Origin: Chrysochromulina tobinii
Taxonomy: Eukaryota; Haptophyta; Prymnesiales; Chrysochromulinaceae
Assembly: GCA_001275005.1 (NCBI GenBank)
Contig: JWZX01001812.1
Coordinates: 1 to 15,738 of the forward strand
Direction: 5' to 3'
DNA: 15,738 nucleotides
Shown here: positions 6,501-14,125 of the stretch, one piece after another
Numbering within the stretch: the first letter of the stretch is position 1
Layout of the letters: each line of letters opens with the position of its first letter
Program-made: the position numbers and the translations under genes
The notes under the pieces: generated by a model
What the model saw: the letters and a program-made list of their open reading frames with translations, nothing else
Database searches by the model: none
Told to the model about the DNA's origin: nothing

Positions 6501-6803
6501 ATGCAGGCGGCGCAACAGAATGAGCTTGAGGCGATGACCGACATGTTCAACAAGTGAGTGCCACTCCGCGCTGGCCCATGAGCTCATCCACCCATCCGCG
6601 CTCACGCACGCGACCGCCGTCAATGTTTTGGCAGGATGACTGATCAGTGCTTTCGCAAGTGCGTTGCCATGTACAAGGAGCCCGAGCTTAGTGTGGGCGA
6701 GGCGACCTGCGTCGACCGGTGCGTGCACAAATACATGACGTCACATGCAAAGGTCCAGGAGGTCCTTGCGAAGCATGCGGCAGCTGCGCAGCAACAAAGG
6801 TGA
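6501..6803 (+). CDS. TIM10: Tim10-like small Tim chaperone of the mitochondrial intermembrane space, two exons, 73 aa
   Basis: Exon 1 is 6501-6553, exon 2 is 6635-6803; the 81-bp intron has donor GTGAGT and acceptor TTTTGGCAG. Small Tim proteins form hexamers that escort hydrophobic precursors between the TOM complex and the TIM22 or SAM machinery, and fold by oxidation through Mia40. The twin CX3C motif is clear: CFRKC at 23-27 and CVDRC at 43-47, separated by 15 residues. The following VHKYMTSHAKVQEVL and the preceding ELSVGEAT match Tim10 better than Tim8, Tim9 or Tim13. The total of 73 residues is normal for the family, and the start at 6501 gives the usual short N-terminal helix (NELEAMTDMFNKM). 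Split codon AA|G gives Lys18. Tim9 remains a weaker alternative. Confidence 0.88.
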
Positions 6804-7336
6804 TGGACTCGATGGAACTTTACGGAAGGAGACTCGACGCGTACGATCGCTGCGCTGCTGCAGCCTCGCCCATGAAACAGACTAGGTCCGTGTACACGCC
6901 CACGATGGCGCGAGCTCGAGGAGCACCATCGAGATTGGGCTTCGAGATCTCCGGGCACGCGCGTAACACCACGACGGCCCGGGCCTAAATTGTTGACAAA
7001 CTCTTCGTTCACGTTCACGTCTTTTGCTCATGTAGTACACTCTCCACACCATTTAAAAACGCCCTACAACGGGTGCACACGCGCGGCAAGGTTCGGTGTC
7101 TCGGTGTGCCCCCCGCTGTGCCGCGTGCGGGCGGCTGCGGGCCGGTGCGCGCCTCATCGCCCGATTCCATTTGGTAGCTCTGGCTCACTCTCTCCGCCTG
7201 ACGGGCACGGCAGCAGGGGCAGGGCGGGGAAGGGCCGGCGCAACGGCAGCCACCGGCAGCTACCGCTGCGCAATGCTGCCCAGTACGGCGCTACTTGCGC
7301 TGCCCAGTACGGCGCTACGTGCTGCCCCGTACGGCG
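6804..7336. other. Non-coding stretch between convergent genes
   Basis: This region separates the 3' ends of the Tim10-like gene (+) and the cupin-DUF952 gene (-). It contains no gene I can support. A G-rich part (about 7200-7260) is followed by the 22-24-bp tandem repeat that extends into the cupin gene's stop codon. Confidence 0.45.
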
Positions 7337-7344
7337 CTACTTGC
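7275..7344 (-). repeat. Tandem repeat of the cupin gene's 3' end (three units)
   Basis: Units of 22-24 bp at 7275-7298, 7299-7320 and 7321-7344 share GCTGCCCAGTACGGCGCTAC with small changes. The unit at 7321-7344 contains the gene's stop codon TAG (7339-7337) and last Lys codon. So the end of the coding sequence and the start of its 3' UTR were copied twice downstream. Confidence 0.85.
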
Positions 7345-8541
7345 GGCTGCGCTGCCCGAGGATGAGACCCGCAGCGAGCATAGCGGCCGCCGCGAAGAAC
7401 GCCTTGTTGAGTGACGAAACTGATGGCGAGGGCCATCGGGGCGGCGAGGGGCCGTCGACGAGACCGTCGATGGAGAGGAAGGTGCCGTCGGGCGCGCGTC
7501 GTACCGGGCGCTCCTCGAAGACGACGCCGCCGGTGGGCGGGATGCCGCCGTAGATGTGCTGCGTATCAAAAGTGAGACGGGAGGGTCAGGGGCGTAACAT
7601 CGGGGGCCAAAGAGACGGCGTCCATATTAGGGTGGTGGAGGGGTGACGCCGAGGGAGATGTGCCGCCGAGGTGATGGTCAGAGGGGCGGGCGCATGCATG
7701 CATGCATCACCGTCCATATTAGGGCGGTGGAGGGGCGGGCGCATGCGCACCGGGAATCTCTGCCCGCCGCTCTGCTCTTGATTCAGGGCTTGCGTGGTGC
7801 CCACGGGCGACGGGTCCTCGAATTTCAACGTGATCTGCGCGGCGGCGAGCGAGGCCCGCGTCATCCCAAGGCAGATCCACTCGGGCTGCGTCGTCTTGTA
7901 GAAATGGTTCGCCACGCCGATGAGGAAGGAGGGGTCGGCGGTCGCGTGCGTGAAGCCGTCGACTTCGTAAGTGGGCGGCTGCATACGCGGAAGCACGCGG
8001 AAGCACACATGGGGCGGGGCGAGGATGTGAGCATACAGCGTCGTCAGTCTGGGATCGATGGTGGACTCACATAGTACGTCTCGCCCTTGGCCTTGCACGC
8101 TTCCCAGAGCGGTTTCTGCACCAAATGGTAGATGTGCGTGTGAGAGTCGTGAACTGGCGGAGGGTGGCCCGGCTCCTCGCGGAAGACGTTGGCCGGCGAG
8201 AAGGCGGGCAGGCAGATCGGCACATACTCGGCATCCTCCTTGAAGACCCAGCGGACGCGCTCGCCCTTGGCGAGATAGACGCCGCACCCAGCCGCAACCA
8301 CAGCCGGTGGACCGTGGGCATGCTCGATGGTCACCGACCCTTTCAACACCAGCACGTACTCATCGAACGCCGGGGCCTGCCAGTCCTCGGCAAAGCCTGC
8401 CTTGGCCTTGACGTGGGCCAGCGAGATGTCGGGACCGAGAGCTGAGCCACACGGCGCGCACGACGCGCCGCCAAAGAGCTCATTGATGGCTACCTTGCCT
8501 GGCAGCTCGACCACGGTGACGGGATTGACCACGCGCGGCAT
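7337..8541 (-). CDS. Cupin-DUF952 fusion with C-terminal membrane anchor, three exons, 306 aa
   Basis: Exons on the minus strand: 8541-8071, 7978-7751, 7558-7337; both introns (92 and 192 bp) are GT-AG and phase 0. Residues about 40-120 look like a single cupin barrel: FDEYVLVLKGSVTIEH, then VVAAGCGVYLAKGERVRW and VPICLPAFSP. The classical His-rich metal motif is poorly kept, so metal binding is doubtful. Residues about 136-260 match DUF952: HIYHLVQKPLWEACKAKGE, then VDGFTHAT (the family's GFIH-like motif). The second splice joins RFP to HIYGGIP and so restores the FPHIYG signature, strong support for that intron. Residues 283-301 form a hydrophobic helix (FFAAAAMLAAGLILG) before RSRK, a tail anchor with a basic end. 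Start: first ATG, at the edge of the divergent promoter. Biochemical function unknown; the DUF952 fold is sometimes compared with ADP-ribosyltransferases, which I cannot verify here. Confidence 0.82.
7619..7746 (-). repeat. Repeats in intron 2 of the cupin gene
   Basis: CGTCCATATTAGGG with following GGTGGAGGGG occurs at about 7619-7644 and 7710-7734, and GAGGGGCGGGCGCATGC at about 7681 and 7729. The copy at 7729-7746 lies next to the splice donor at 7750. A GCAT microsatellite lies at about 7691-7707. The intron was apparently built by local duplication of its 5' part. Confidence 0.65.
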
Positions 8542-8694
8542 GGATGACGAGCGTACCTCACCAGGGAAGCAGGGAAGAGTCGAGGAAAGTGCGGTCTCGA
8601 CGACAAAATGTTACACAGAAAAGTACATGTAGGTAGATAGAACTTGTTTTGCTTTCTAGCGTGACTTCTCTCCTTTTGTCACGGCGGCGAAAAC
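8542..8694. promoter_or_regulatory. Short divergent promoter region, cupin gene (-) and hotdog gene (+)
   Basis: Only 153 bp separate the two start codons. The middle is A/T-richer (ACAAAATGTTACACAGAAAA and AACTTGTTTTGC). Both promoters should overlap here, but no defined element can be named. Confidence 0.45.
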
Positions 8695-9561
8695 ATGCGA
8701 CCCTTACTCCAGCGACGCTGGATCTCCTCCATCCCGGCGACCATCAGCGCGTCGGCCCACGTCTCAGCAAGTGGCGCCGTGCGCGCAGCACCACTCCTCC
8801 GCCTCTTGGACTCCGCGATGTGGCACTCGCCGACCTACTTTGAGCTGCTCATTGGAGCAAAAAGTCATGATGCCTTCTGCGTGGCGCAAGCAGTGCGAGT
8901 TGAACAGGACGCGCGCATGCTGTGCGCCGTTCCCTTTGCCGTCGGTTCCGATCCGACACAGCCGCGTGCGCACATCGGAGGCGGCCCAGCGGCGCTTGTC
9001 GCATCGACGTGGGCAGAAGAGTTTGGCCCCACGAGCATCACATTTGGTGCCATGATCACGACCAATGAGGGTGCATGCGTCGCGAGTGCACAGCGCAAGT
9101 TTGTACGCGTGACCAACGGGCGCGAGCGAGCGCCGACCTCTTGGACCGAAAATGAGAGGGCGCACCTGGCGTCGCTCGTTGCGGCAGATGTCGGCGCGGC
9201 GCGCAAGCTCACCACGGCGAGCGTCCTGCTTCCAGCGGTTGATCGGCTGCGCGACCTGACTGCCGAGAGCTTACCACGCAGCGTCTTCCGCGCGCCCATT
9301 CTCCCAAGTATGCTGGGGGTGGGTGGCCACTTTGACCACGCCGCCGTCCTCGAGCTTGCGTGCGACGCGCACTTGCTCGCGGGCGGTACGGACGGTGGAG
9401 CCGAAGGAACGTTCTTCTCCGCGTGCGTCAATTACAGCAGTGCCGCAGCCGTTGGCGAGCTCTTTGAGGCCGTCGCTACCGGAAATCAAGCCAAGAACGT
9501 CGTGCTTCGCAACGCGCGCACCCTGAAGACGATCGCGATTGCTGATTTTGGACCGCGCTGA
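8695..9561 (+). CDS. Probable hotdog-fold (thioesterase-like) protein, possibly two hotdog domains, 288 aa
   Basis: A single open frame from ATG 8695 to TGA 9559-9561. Residues 1-20 (MRPLLQRRWISSIPATISAS) are Arg/Ser-rich without acids, like a mitochondrial presequence. The segment around 107-140 (WAEEFGPTSITFGAMI, then CVASAQRKFVRVTNG) resembles the long strands of acyl-CoA thioesterases (G-x-S-x-T-F then VA-x-V). The segment around 209-225 (GVGGHFDHAAVLELACDAH) resembles the GH-x-x-N/D-x-x-x-YLE-x-x-x-DA helix that starts a hotdog domain. This suggests a tandem or double hotdog arrangement. The usual catalytic residues cannot be assigned with certainty. Known of the family: hydrolysis of acyl thioesters; here it is inference. 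Alternative: another alpha/beta protein. Confidence 0.5.
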   Translation: MRPLLQRRWISSIPATISASAHVSASGAVRAAPLLRLLDSAMWHSPTYFELLIGAKSHDAFCVAQAVRVEQDARMLCAVPFAVGSDPTQPRAHIGGGPAALVASTWAEEFGPTSITFGAMITTNEGACVASAQRKFVRVTNGRERAPTSWTENERAHLASLVAADVGAARKLTTASVLLPAVDRLRDLTAESLPRSVFRAPILPSMLGVGGHFDHAAVLELACDAHLLAGGTDGGAEGTFFSACVNYSSAAAVGELFEAVATGNQAKNVVLRNARTLKTIAIADFGPR

Positions 9562-9766
9562 CACGTCAATCGTCTACCGATGTCGTCTTCGCGATAAATA
9601 CATTGACGTGGCACATAAAGGCGCTACATGTCGCTAATTTATTCATGCTGGTACCGTTTACGTGTTGTGTGAACGTTAACTCGACAGACGCGACAACCGT
9701 TGTGGGAATTCATGACTGAATATTCATACCACACGTGACGAAATTCTTGCACGAAATTCTATACCG

Positions 9767-11252
9767 ATGCGACTCGTCATCATCGCGGTGGCAGCACTCC
9801 TCAGGTGCGCCAAATGCCTTGTGCCATTACATCGCAGCACGCTCCGGTGGACGATGCCCAGGTCACGGCTGAGGTTCCTGGAGGAGTCCTCCTCTCAATC
9901 GGCACCAATCCACTTTGAGAAGGCTAATGACGCCTTGCGGGTCGCGAAGAGGATCGAGACGGTGCTGTCGCGCCGGACGGCGCGCCTCATTCTGATCCTA
10001 GAGCGTCTGGCGGACGGGCACAACTACAGCGCCATCTTCCGCACATGCGAATCCATGGGTATACAGCAGATTTGGATCATCGGACCTCCCGCGGAACGCT
10101 ATTTATCTCGGCGGACAATCAGCCGTGTGGCGGCCATGGAGCGCGGGGCTGCCTTCGCGCGCGCGGATGATAACCGCAAGGTTACGGACGATCCAGTGAA
10201 GCCTGGCTCGAGGAGGGCACGGGCGCGCGAGCGCGCCGGACGTGGCCTGGCTTGGGCCGCGGACGCCGAGTTTGACGCTGACCATGCGATGCACGGCCGA
10301 GGTGCGGCGAGATTCCTGACGATCCGCGACTTTGAGAACGTGGAGGGCGTGCTGGCGGCGCTCAAGGAGGTGCCGGATTGTGAGCTGTGGGCCTCCGATC
10401 TGGGCCAGGCGGCCTCGGTCCTCGTGCCCGGAGCGCCGTGGATGGGACCTGAGAGCATCCCAAAACGGGTCGCCTTGTGCCTCGGTGCGCTGATTGCACG
10501 AGGATTGCATGCTGATTGCATGCTGATTGCCTCCCTCTTCAGACCAGATAGCATCCCGAAACGGGTCGCCTTGTACCGCCTCTGAGGACCTCTGAGGGCC
10601 TCTGAGGACCTCTGATGACCTCTCATTGCACTGGACGGCCTCCCTCACCAGGCACCGAGTCCACCGGGGTGTCGAGCGAGATGCTCGCGCGATGCCAGCG
10701 ACGGGTGTACCTGCCCATGGACGGGTTTAGCGACAGCTTCAATGTGGGCGTGAGCGCCGCCCTCGCCATCGACCGGCTCAAAACGATGCTCGGCGGCGGC
10801 GGCGAGTACCTCACGGATGACTGGGTACGATCTCCCGCGACCTCCCATACCCTGACCGCGACCTCCCATGCCCTGGCCGCCGCTCACCACCACATGCACC
10901 TTCCTAAATGTGTGGTGCTCCTACCCTAATTTGGTGCTCCTACCCTAATTTGGTGCACCTTTCCTAATTTGGTGCTCAGGTGCCAGAGGAGCCCGACGTG
11001 CTCCGAGAGCGTTGGGCTGCGGCCCTCTCTCGCGAGGACGAGCAGCTGCAGTCCGTCCGACGAGCTCTCTTTGGGGAAGGCGGCTGTGGGGAAGGCGGAC
11101 GTGGAGAAGGCGGCTGTGGGGAAGGCGGCTGTGGGGAAGGCGGACGTGGGGAAGGCGGCTTTGGGGAAGGCGGCCGAGGGCGCAGCCGCGTCGCCGTCTA
11201 CGACGATCTCCGCAGACCTGACCAGTTCCGCGGATCACTCCACTATCGCTGA
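9767..11252 (+). CDS. SPOUT/TrmH-family RNA 2'-O-ribose methyltransferase, three exons, 387 aa
   Basis: Exons 9767-10484, 10652-10824, 10980-11252; introns of 167 and 155 bp, GT-AG, phases consistent. SpoU-type enzymes methylate the ribose 2'-OH of tRNA or rRNA using SAM bound in a trefoil knot. Motif 1 is RLILILERLADGHNYSAIFR at 73-92 with RTCESMGI after it. Motif 2, LGTESTGVSSEM, is completed by the first splice (Leu239 Gly240, the Gly codon split). Motif 3, YLPMDGFSDSFNVGVSAA, is in exon 2. Residues 1-20 are a hydrophobic leader followed by a basic region (LHRSTLRWTMPRSRLRF), like a bipartite plastid presequence. A basic insert (SRRARARERAGRG) interrupts the middle. Exon 3 adds VPEEPDVLRERW and then a repetitive GEGGCGEGGRG tail. 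The closest bacterial analogue is TrmH (Gm18 of tRNA), but the substrate is not certain. Confidence 0.82.
10454..10582 (+). repeat. Duplicated exon 1 edge of the TrmH gene (10454-10483 and about 10550-10582)
   Basis: The core AGCATCCCAAAACGGGTCGC plus CTTGT at 10454-10478 recurs at 10550-10574 with one mismatch. The first copy encodes SIPKRVALCL at the end of exon 1; the second lies in intron 1 and would encode SIPKRVALYRL before a stop. The second has no matching donor. Confidence 0.85.
10485..10651 (+). repeat. Decamer-type repeats in TrmH intron 1
   Basis: After the donor GTGCGC come three CTGATTGC/GGATTGC units (GCTGATTGCATGCTGATTGC among them, 11-bp spacing), then from about 10579 four 10-bp units of the type CTCTGAGGAC, CTCTGAGGGC and CTCTGATGAC. 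In the direction of transcription these match the units of the GT31 introns, although that gene lies on the other strand. Confidence 0.8.
10914..10979 (+). repeat. 19-bp tandem repeat ending in the acceptor of TrmH intron 2
   Basis: Three 19-bp units, GGTGCTCCTACCCTAATTT at 10914-10932 and 10933-10951 and a variant at 10952-10970 (GGTGCACCTTTCCTAATTT), then a partial unit GGTGCTCAG ending at the splice acceptor. Each unit contains CCTAAT, a good branch-point match, so the branch point is present three times. Confidence 0.88.
11071..11182 (+). repeat. 15-bp coding minisatellite in the TrmH C-terminal tail
   Basis: About seven units related to GGGGAAGGCGGCTGT encode the pentapeptide GEGGC/R/F. 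The unit length is a multiple of three, so copy changes keep the frame. The tail is outside the SPOUT domain and probably disordered. Confidence 0.85.
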
Positions 11253-11308
11253 GATCAGGGTACATTGTAACAGAGTTCAGGGATTGGATGTTCACACTTT
11301 TATAATTC

Positions 11309-12298
11309 ATGCCGACCATTGACAACCAGCGCATCGCCACAGCTTGCCTGCTCGTCGCCTTCGGGATCCTCACCCTGTGGTGGAGCGCCAAAGTGCGAGC
11401 GGCCGCTAGGAGCGGTGCGGCGCGCGGCTCACGCCCTTCCGGCGAGGGTTCCCTGAAGGAAGCCGTCGCTCCCACGTCCAGCATGCGCACGGCGGTGATC
11501 GAGAACAACGCCGCAAAGCTCAAGGCCCTTCTCGCGACCGGCGAGTCCGTGAACGAGAAAGATGAGGCCAGTGGCGACACTCTGCTGCACCTCGCCGTGC
11601 GGTGGGGCTCCTTGGCGGCCGCGAGCCTGCTGCTTGAGTGCGGTGCCGACGTGAATGCCGCAAACGGCTCGGAGTGCTCGCCGCTGCACTACGCGGCGAA
11701 GCTGCGCGCGGGCGACGAAAGCGAGGACGAGGACGAGGGCGACGGCTGCGTCACATCAGAGAGGGCTTACCGGTGTGAACAGCTCGCCGAGCTCCTCCTG
11801 GCGAGCCGTGCGGACGTGAACGCGGTCGACCAGTCGCAGCGCACGCCTCTGCACCTCGCGATCGTGCGCAAAGGTGCCCATGCGGAGGCGCTCACGCGCC
11901 GCCTGCTGCAGGCACACGCTGACCCTTTGTGCCGGTACAAGCAACAGACCTCTCTCCACCTCGCTGTGCTCGAGGCGAATGAGGCGCTCATCACGGCGCT
12001 CCTCCACGTGGCCGAGGCAGCGACGGCGGCGGGCGCTGTCGCGGGCGCGACTGACTCATGCCAACAGGCGCTGCTGGATGCGCCGGGGCGTGACGGTTGG
12101 ACAGCGCTGGGCTTGGCCGTCCGATGCGGCCACGTGTCCATCGCCGCGGCGCTCCTCGACCGGCGCGCCTCGCCACTTCTAGCGAACGCGCGGTCGGGCA
12201 AGACGGCATTGGAGATTGCTGCGGCGAACAATAGGCCAGGGATGCTTGCGCTCCTGAATGGTGTGAATAGTAGAACAGAATTTGAGGTACGACAGTAG
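11309..12298 (+). CDS. Membrane-anchored ankyrin-repeat protein, 329 aa
   Basis: Single open frame from ATG 11309 to TAG 12296-12298. Residues 9-27 (IATACLLVAFGILTLWW) form one hydrophobic helix followed by basic residues, a signal anchor. Residues about 59-320 are ankyrin repeats: SGDTLLHLAVRWGSLAAASL near 88-107, CSPLHYAAKLR near 123-133, QRTPLHLAIVRKG near 177-189, QTSLHLAVLEANEAL near 213-227, DGWTALGLAVRCGHVSIAAA near 262-281 and SGKTALEIAAANNRPGML near 296-313. An acidic insert (DESEDEDEGDG, 136-146) splits the second repeat. Such proteins are protein-interaction scaffolds; the partner cannot be told. The start codon is only 56 bp after the TrmH stop. No enzymatic domain seen. Confidence 0.82.
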   Translation: MPTIDNQRIATACLLVAFGILTLWWSAKVRAAARSGAARGSRPSGEGSLKEAVAPTSSMRTAVIENNAAKLKALLATGESVNEKDEASGDTLLHLAVRWGSLAAASLLLECGADVNAANGSECSPLHYAAKLRAGDESEDEDEGDGCVTSERAYRCEQLAELLLASRADVNAVDQSQRTPLHLAIVRKGAHAEALTRRLLQAHADPLCRYKQQTSLHLAVLEANEALITALLHVAEAATAAGAVAGATDSCQQALLDAPGRDGWTALGLAVRCGHVSIAAALLDRRASPLLANARSGKTALEIAAANNRPGMLALLNGVNSRTEFEVRQ

Positions 12299-12345
12299 GC
12301 AGCCCCAGTATTAACAGCAAATTCACAGTCCCGAAAACCGTCGAG

Positions 12346-12988
12346 ATGCTCTTGGGTCTATTACCTCTAGCTGTGCTCGCTGCGTCTCCAACCTGGCCAC
12401 TGACAAATGTAAAGACGCTGATCGCCGAGGGAGTCCTCACCAGTGGAATGGCCGCCCCTCAACAATTACAGCAATGGTTCCAGTTCGCCGCCGGCCCGCC
12501 TCACTGCGATCTCCGGCAGCGGATTCAGTACCTGCCCGCCAGCGGCAATATCGTGATCGTGGATCCTGCCAACAACGACACGATTTACAAGGTGCTCTAC
12601 AGCAACTCCAAGTGCACCACCGCAGGGGCCTTCGCCCATGGTCCAGGATCAGTGCATCAACCCGTTTTCGGCGCTGGGTGCTGGCTACACCTTCACGGGC
12701 TCAGTGCCGTGCCCCCCCCCCTCGACGGCGAGTGCATGCGAGCTCTGGACCTTGACGTCGACCGCAACGGTGCAGACGTACGTCTTCGAGTCCAACACGA
12801 GCATTGTCGTACAGTACACGATTCAGCCGACAGCCACCGGCTCCGTGCGGTCGGTCCTGAGCTACTCACAGTTTATGGTCGATGTGCCGGTCCCGTCGAG
12901 CGCATGGCAGACCCCAAAGGATTGGGAGCCGTGCACTCCGAATCCCCCCGGTGCGGTCGTCGACGCCCCAGCCGAGCCTGGGCGATGA
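12346..12988 (+). pseudogene. Unrecognised secreted-type protein with a one-base frameshift
   Basis: ATG 12346 lies 47 bp after the ankyrin stop. MLLGLLPLAVLAASPTW is a typical signal peptide. The first frame runs well through QQWFQFAAGPPHCDLRQRIQ and NIVIVDPANNDTIYKVLYSN to CTTAGAFA (12636). From about 12637 the plausible protein continues in the next frame as MVQDQCINPFSALGAGYTF, VPCPPPSTASACELWTLTS and so on to TGA 12986-12988, with about four more Cys. Removing one base near 12637 would join the frames. An alternative is a 34-nt intron at 12592-12625 (GT...AG), which also restores the frame but is very short and would remove good-looking sequence. It may be a sequencing error, in which case the gene is intact. 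The protein is presumably extracellular or in the secretory pathway, with disulfides. No family recognised. Confidence 0.5.
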
Positions 12989-13246
12989 CGTGATCATGGC
13001 CCTGTCGCACGCAAGGGAACAGCACAGCAAAGCACAGCACACAGGAGCTAGACTGCTGCGAGTTGCGAGACGTTCTGATCGATCCTGCGTTCTCCATATA
13101 TCGATTTCGTTACTAGAGACCTTGATAGCATTGAAGCTTTCCTCCACGGGGGTTGGCAAAGGGGGCAGAAGCGGAGCGCCACTCGAAGCGCCCAAGAGCA
13201 CGCGCAGCGAAGATTCACGGAACTCTTCGTTGTCTGCCGCAATAGA

Positions 13247-14125
13247 ATGCGAATCCCTTTCGTGCGCCTTCGCACACTCGGAATGTGCGCGTTCGCGTCC
13301 GCGTTGCGAGCACCAGCGAGTACGACCGCCGCACGCAGCCGGCCGCTGAGCATGCGCACGACCTTCTCGGCGAGCGAGTTTCCCGCCTCGTGGCCTTACA
13401 CGGACGAGGACTTCACGAGGATGGATGAGTCGCCAGACTTCAACTTTTACAGCGCGCCGCGTTTCGTGACGCACATCGACGACGGAGCGATCGCCGCGCT
13501 CACGCAGTACTACAAGCAAACGCTCACGCCAGGCGCCGACCTGTGCGACGTGTGCTCGAGCTGGATCAGCCACCTGCCCAAGGACGTCAAGTACGGCCGG
13601 GTCGTGGGTGTAGGGATGAACGCACGCGAGCTCGAGGCGAACACGCAGCTCACCGAATGGGTGCAAGCGGACCTGAATCGCGAGCCGAAGCTGCCCTTTG
13701 ACGACGCGTCCTTTGACAACATCTTGTGCGTCGTCTCCATCGACTACCTGATCCGTCCCCGGGAGGTGGTCAGTGAGTTCCATCGAGTGCTGCGGCCGGG
13801 TGGGCGCGTCCTTCTCTCCTTTTCGAACCGCTGCTTCCCGACCAAGGTGGCCCAAAAGTGGCTCTCGCTCGATGACGACGGCCGCCAGCGCATGGTCGGC
13901 TCGTACTTTATGTACTCTCCACAGGTCACGATGGACGGCAAGCCAGCTTGGGTCGACGTCGGCGCAGAGAAGCTCCCTGCGCCGAAGCGCACGCCCGTCG
14001 CGAGCGAGCTGGGCGGCAAGCTGGGCTCGCTCTTCGGCAGCAGCGCCGCCATCATGGCCGCCGCCCTCGGCAACCTGGGCGACCCTATGTACGTGGTCAG
14101 CGCTACCAAAGCGGGCGTAAGCTAG
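13247..14125 (+). CDS. Class I SAM-dependent methyltransferase (Methyltransf_11-like), probably plastid-targeted, 292 aa
   Basis: Single open frame from ATG 13247 to TAG 14123-14125. Residues 1-40 (LGMCAFASALRAPASTTAAR, then SRPLSMR) are a hydrophobic segment with an Ala-type cleavage site followed by a Ser/Thr/Arg-rich stretch, as in bipartite plastid presequences. The methyltransferase core covers about 95-205: ADLCDVCSSWISHLP holds the degenerate motif I, VVGVGMNARELEAN is motif II, QADLNREPKLPFDDASFDNI is motif III/IV, and EFHRVLRPGGRVLLSFSNRC is the typical LRPGG strand. Motif I lacks the usual GxGxG; the D-x-C-S-S-W form is, to my knowledge, typical of a plant/algal/cyanobacterial subgroup. 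The substrate is unknown. The Ala/Gly-rich end (SELGGKLGSLFGSSAAIMAA) may pack on a membrane. Confidence 0.8.
   Translation: MRIPFVRLRTLGMCAFASALRAPASTTAARSRPLSMRTTFSASEFPASWPYTDEDFTRMDESPDFNFYSAPRFVTHIDDGAIAALTQYYKQTLTPGADLCDVCSSWISHLPKDVKYGRVVGVGMNARELEANTQLTEWVQADLNREPKLPFDDASFDNILCVVSIDYLIRPREVVSEFHRVLRPGGRVLLSFSNRCFPTKVAQKWLSLDDDGRQRMVGSYFMYSPQVTMDGKPAWVDVGAEKLPAPKRTPVASELGGKLGSLFGSSAAIMAAALGNLGDPMYVVSATKAGVS

Noticed and set aside
6719-7553. Plus-strand open frames after the Tim10-like gene
   Set aside because: They overlap Tim exon 2 out of frame or GC-rich repeats; no protein signal.
7586-8287. Single long minus-strand protein across the cupin gene introns
   Set aside because: It contains the DUF952 exon, but its flanks are intron and out-of-frame exon 1; the spliced model rebuilds both family motifs with correct phase.
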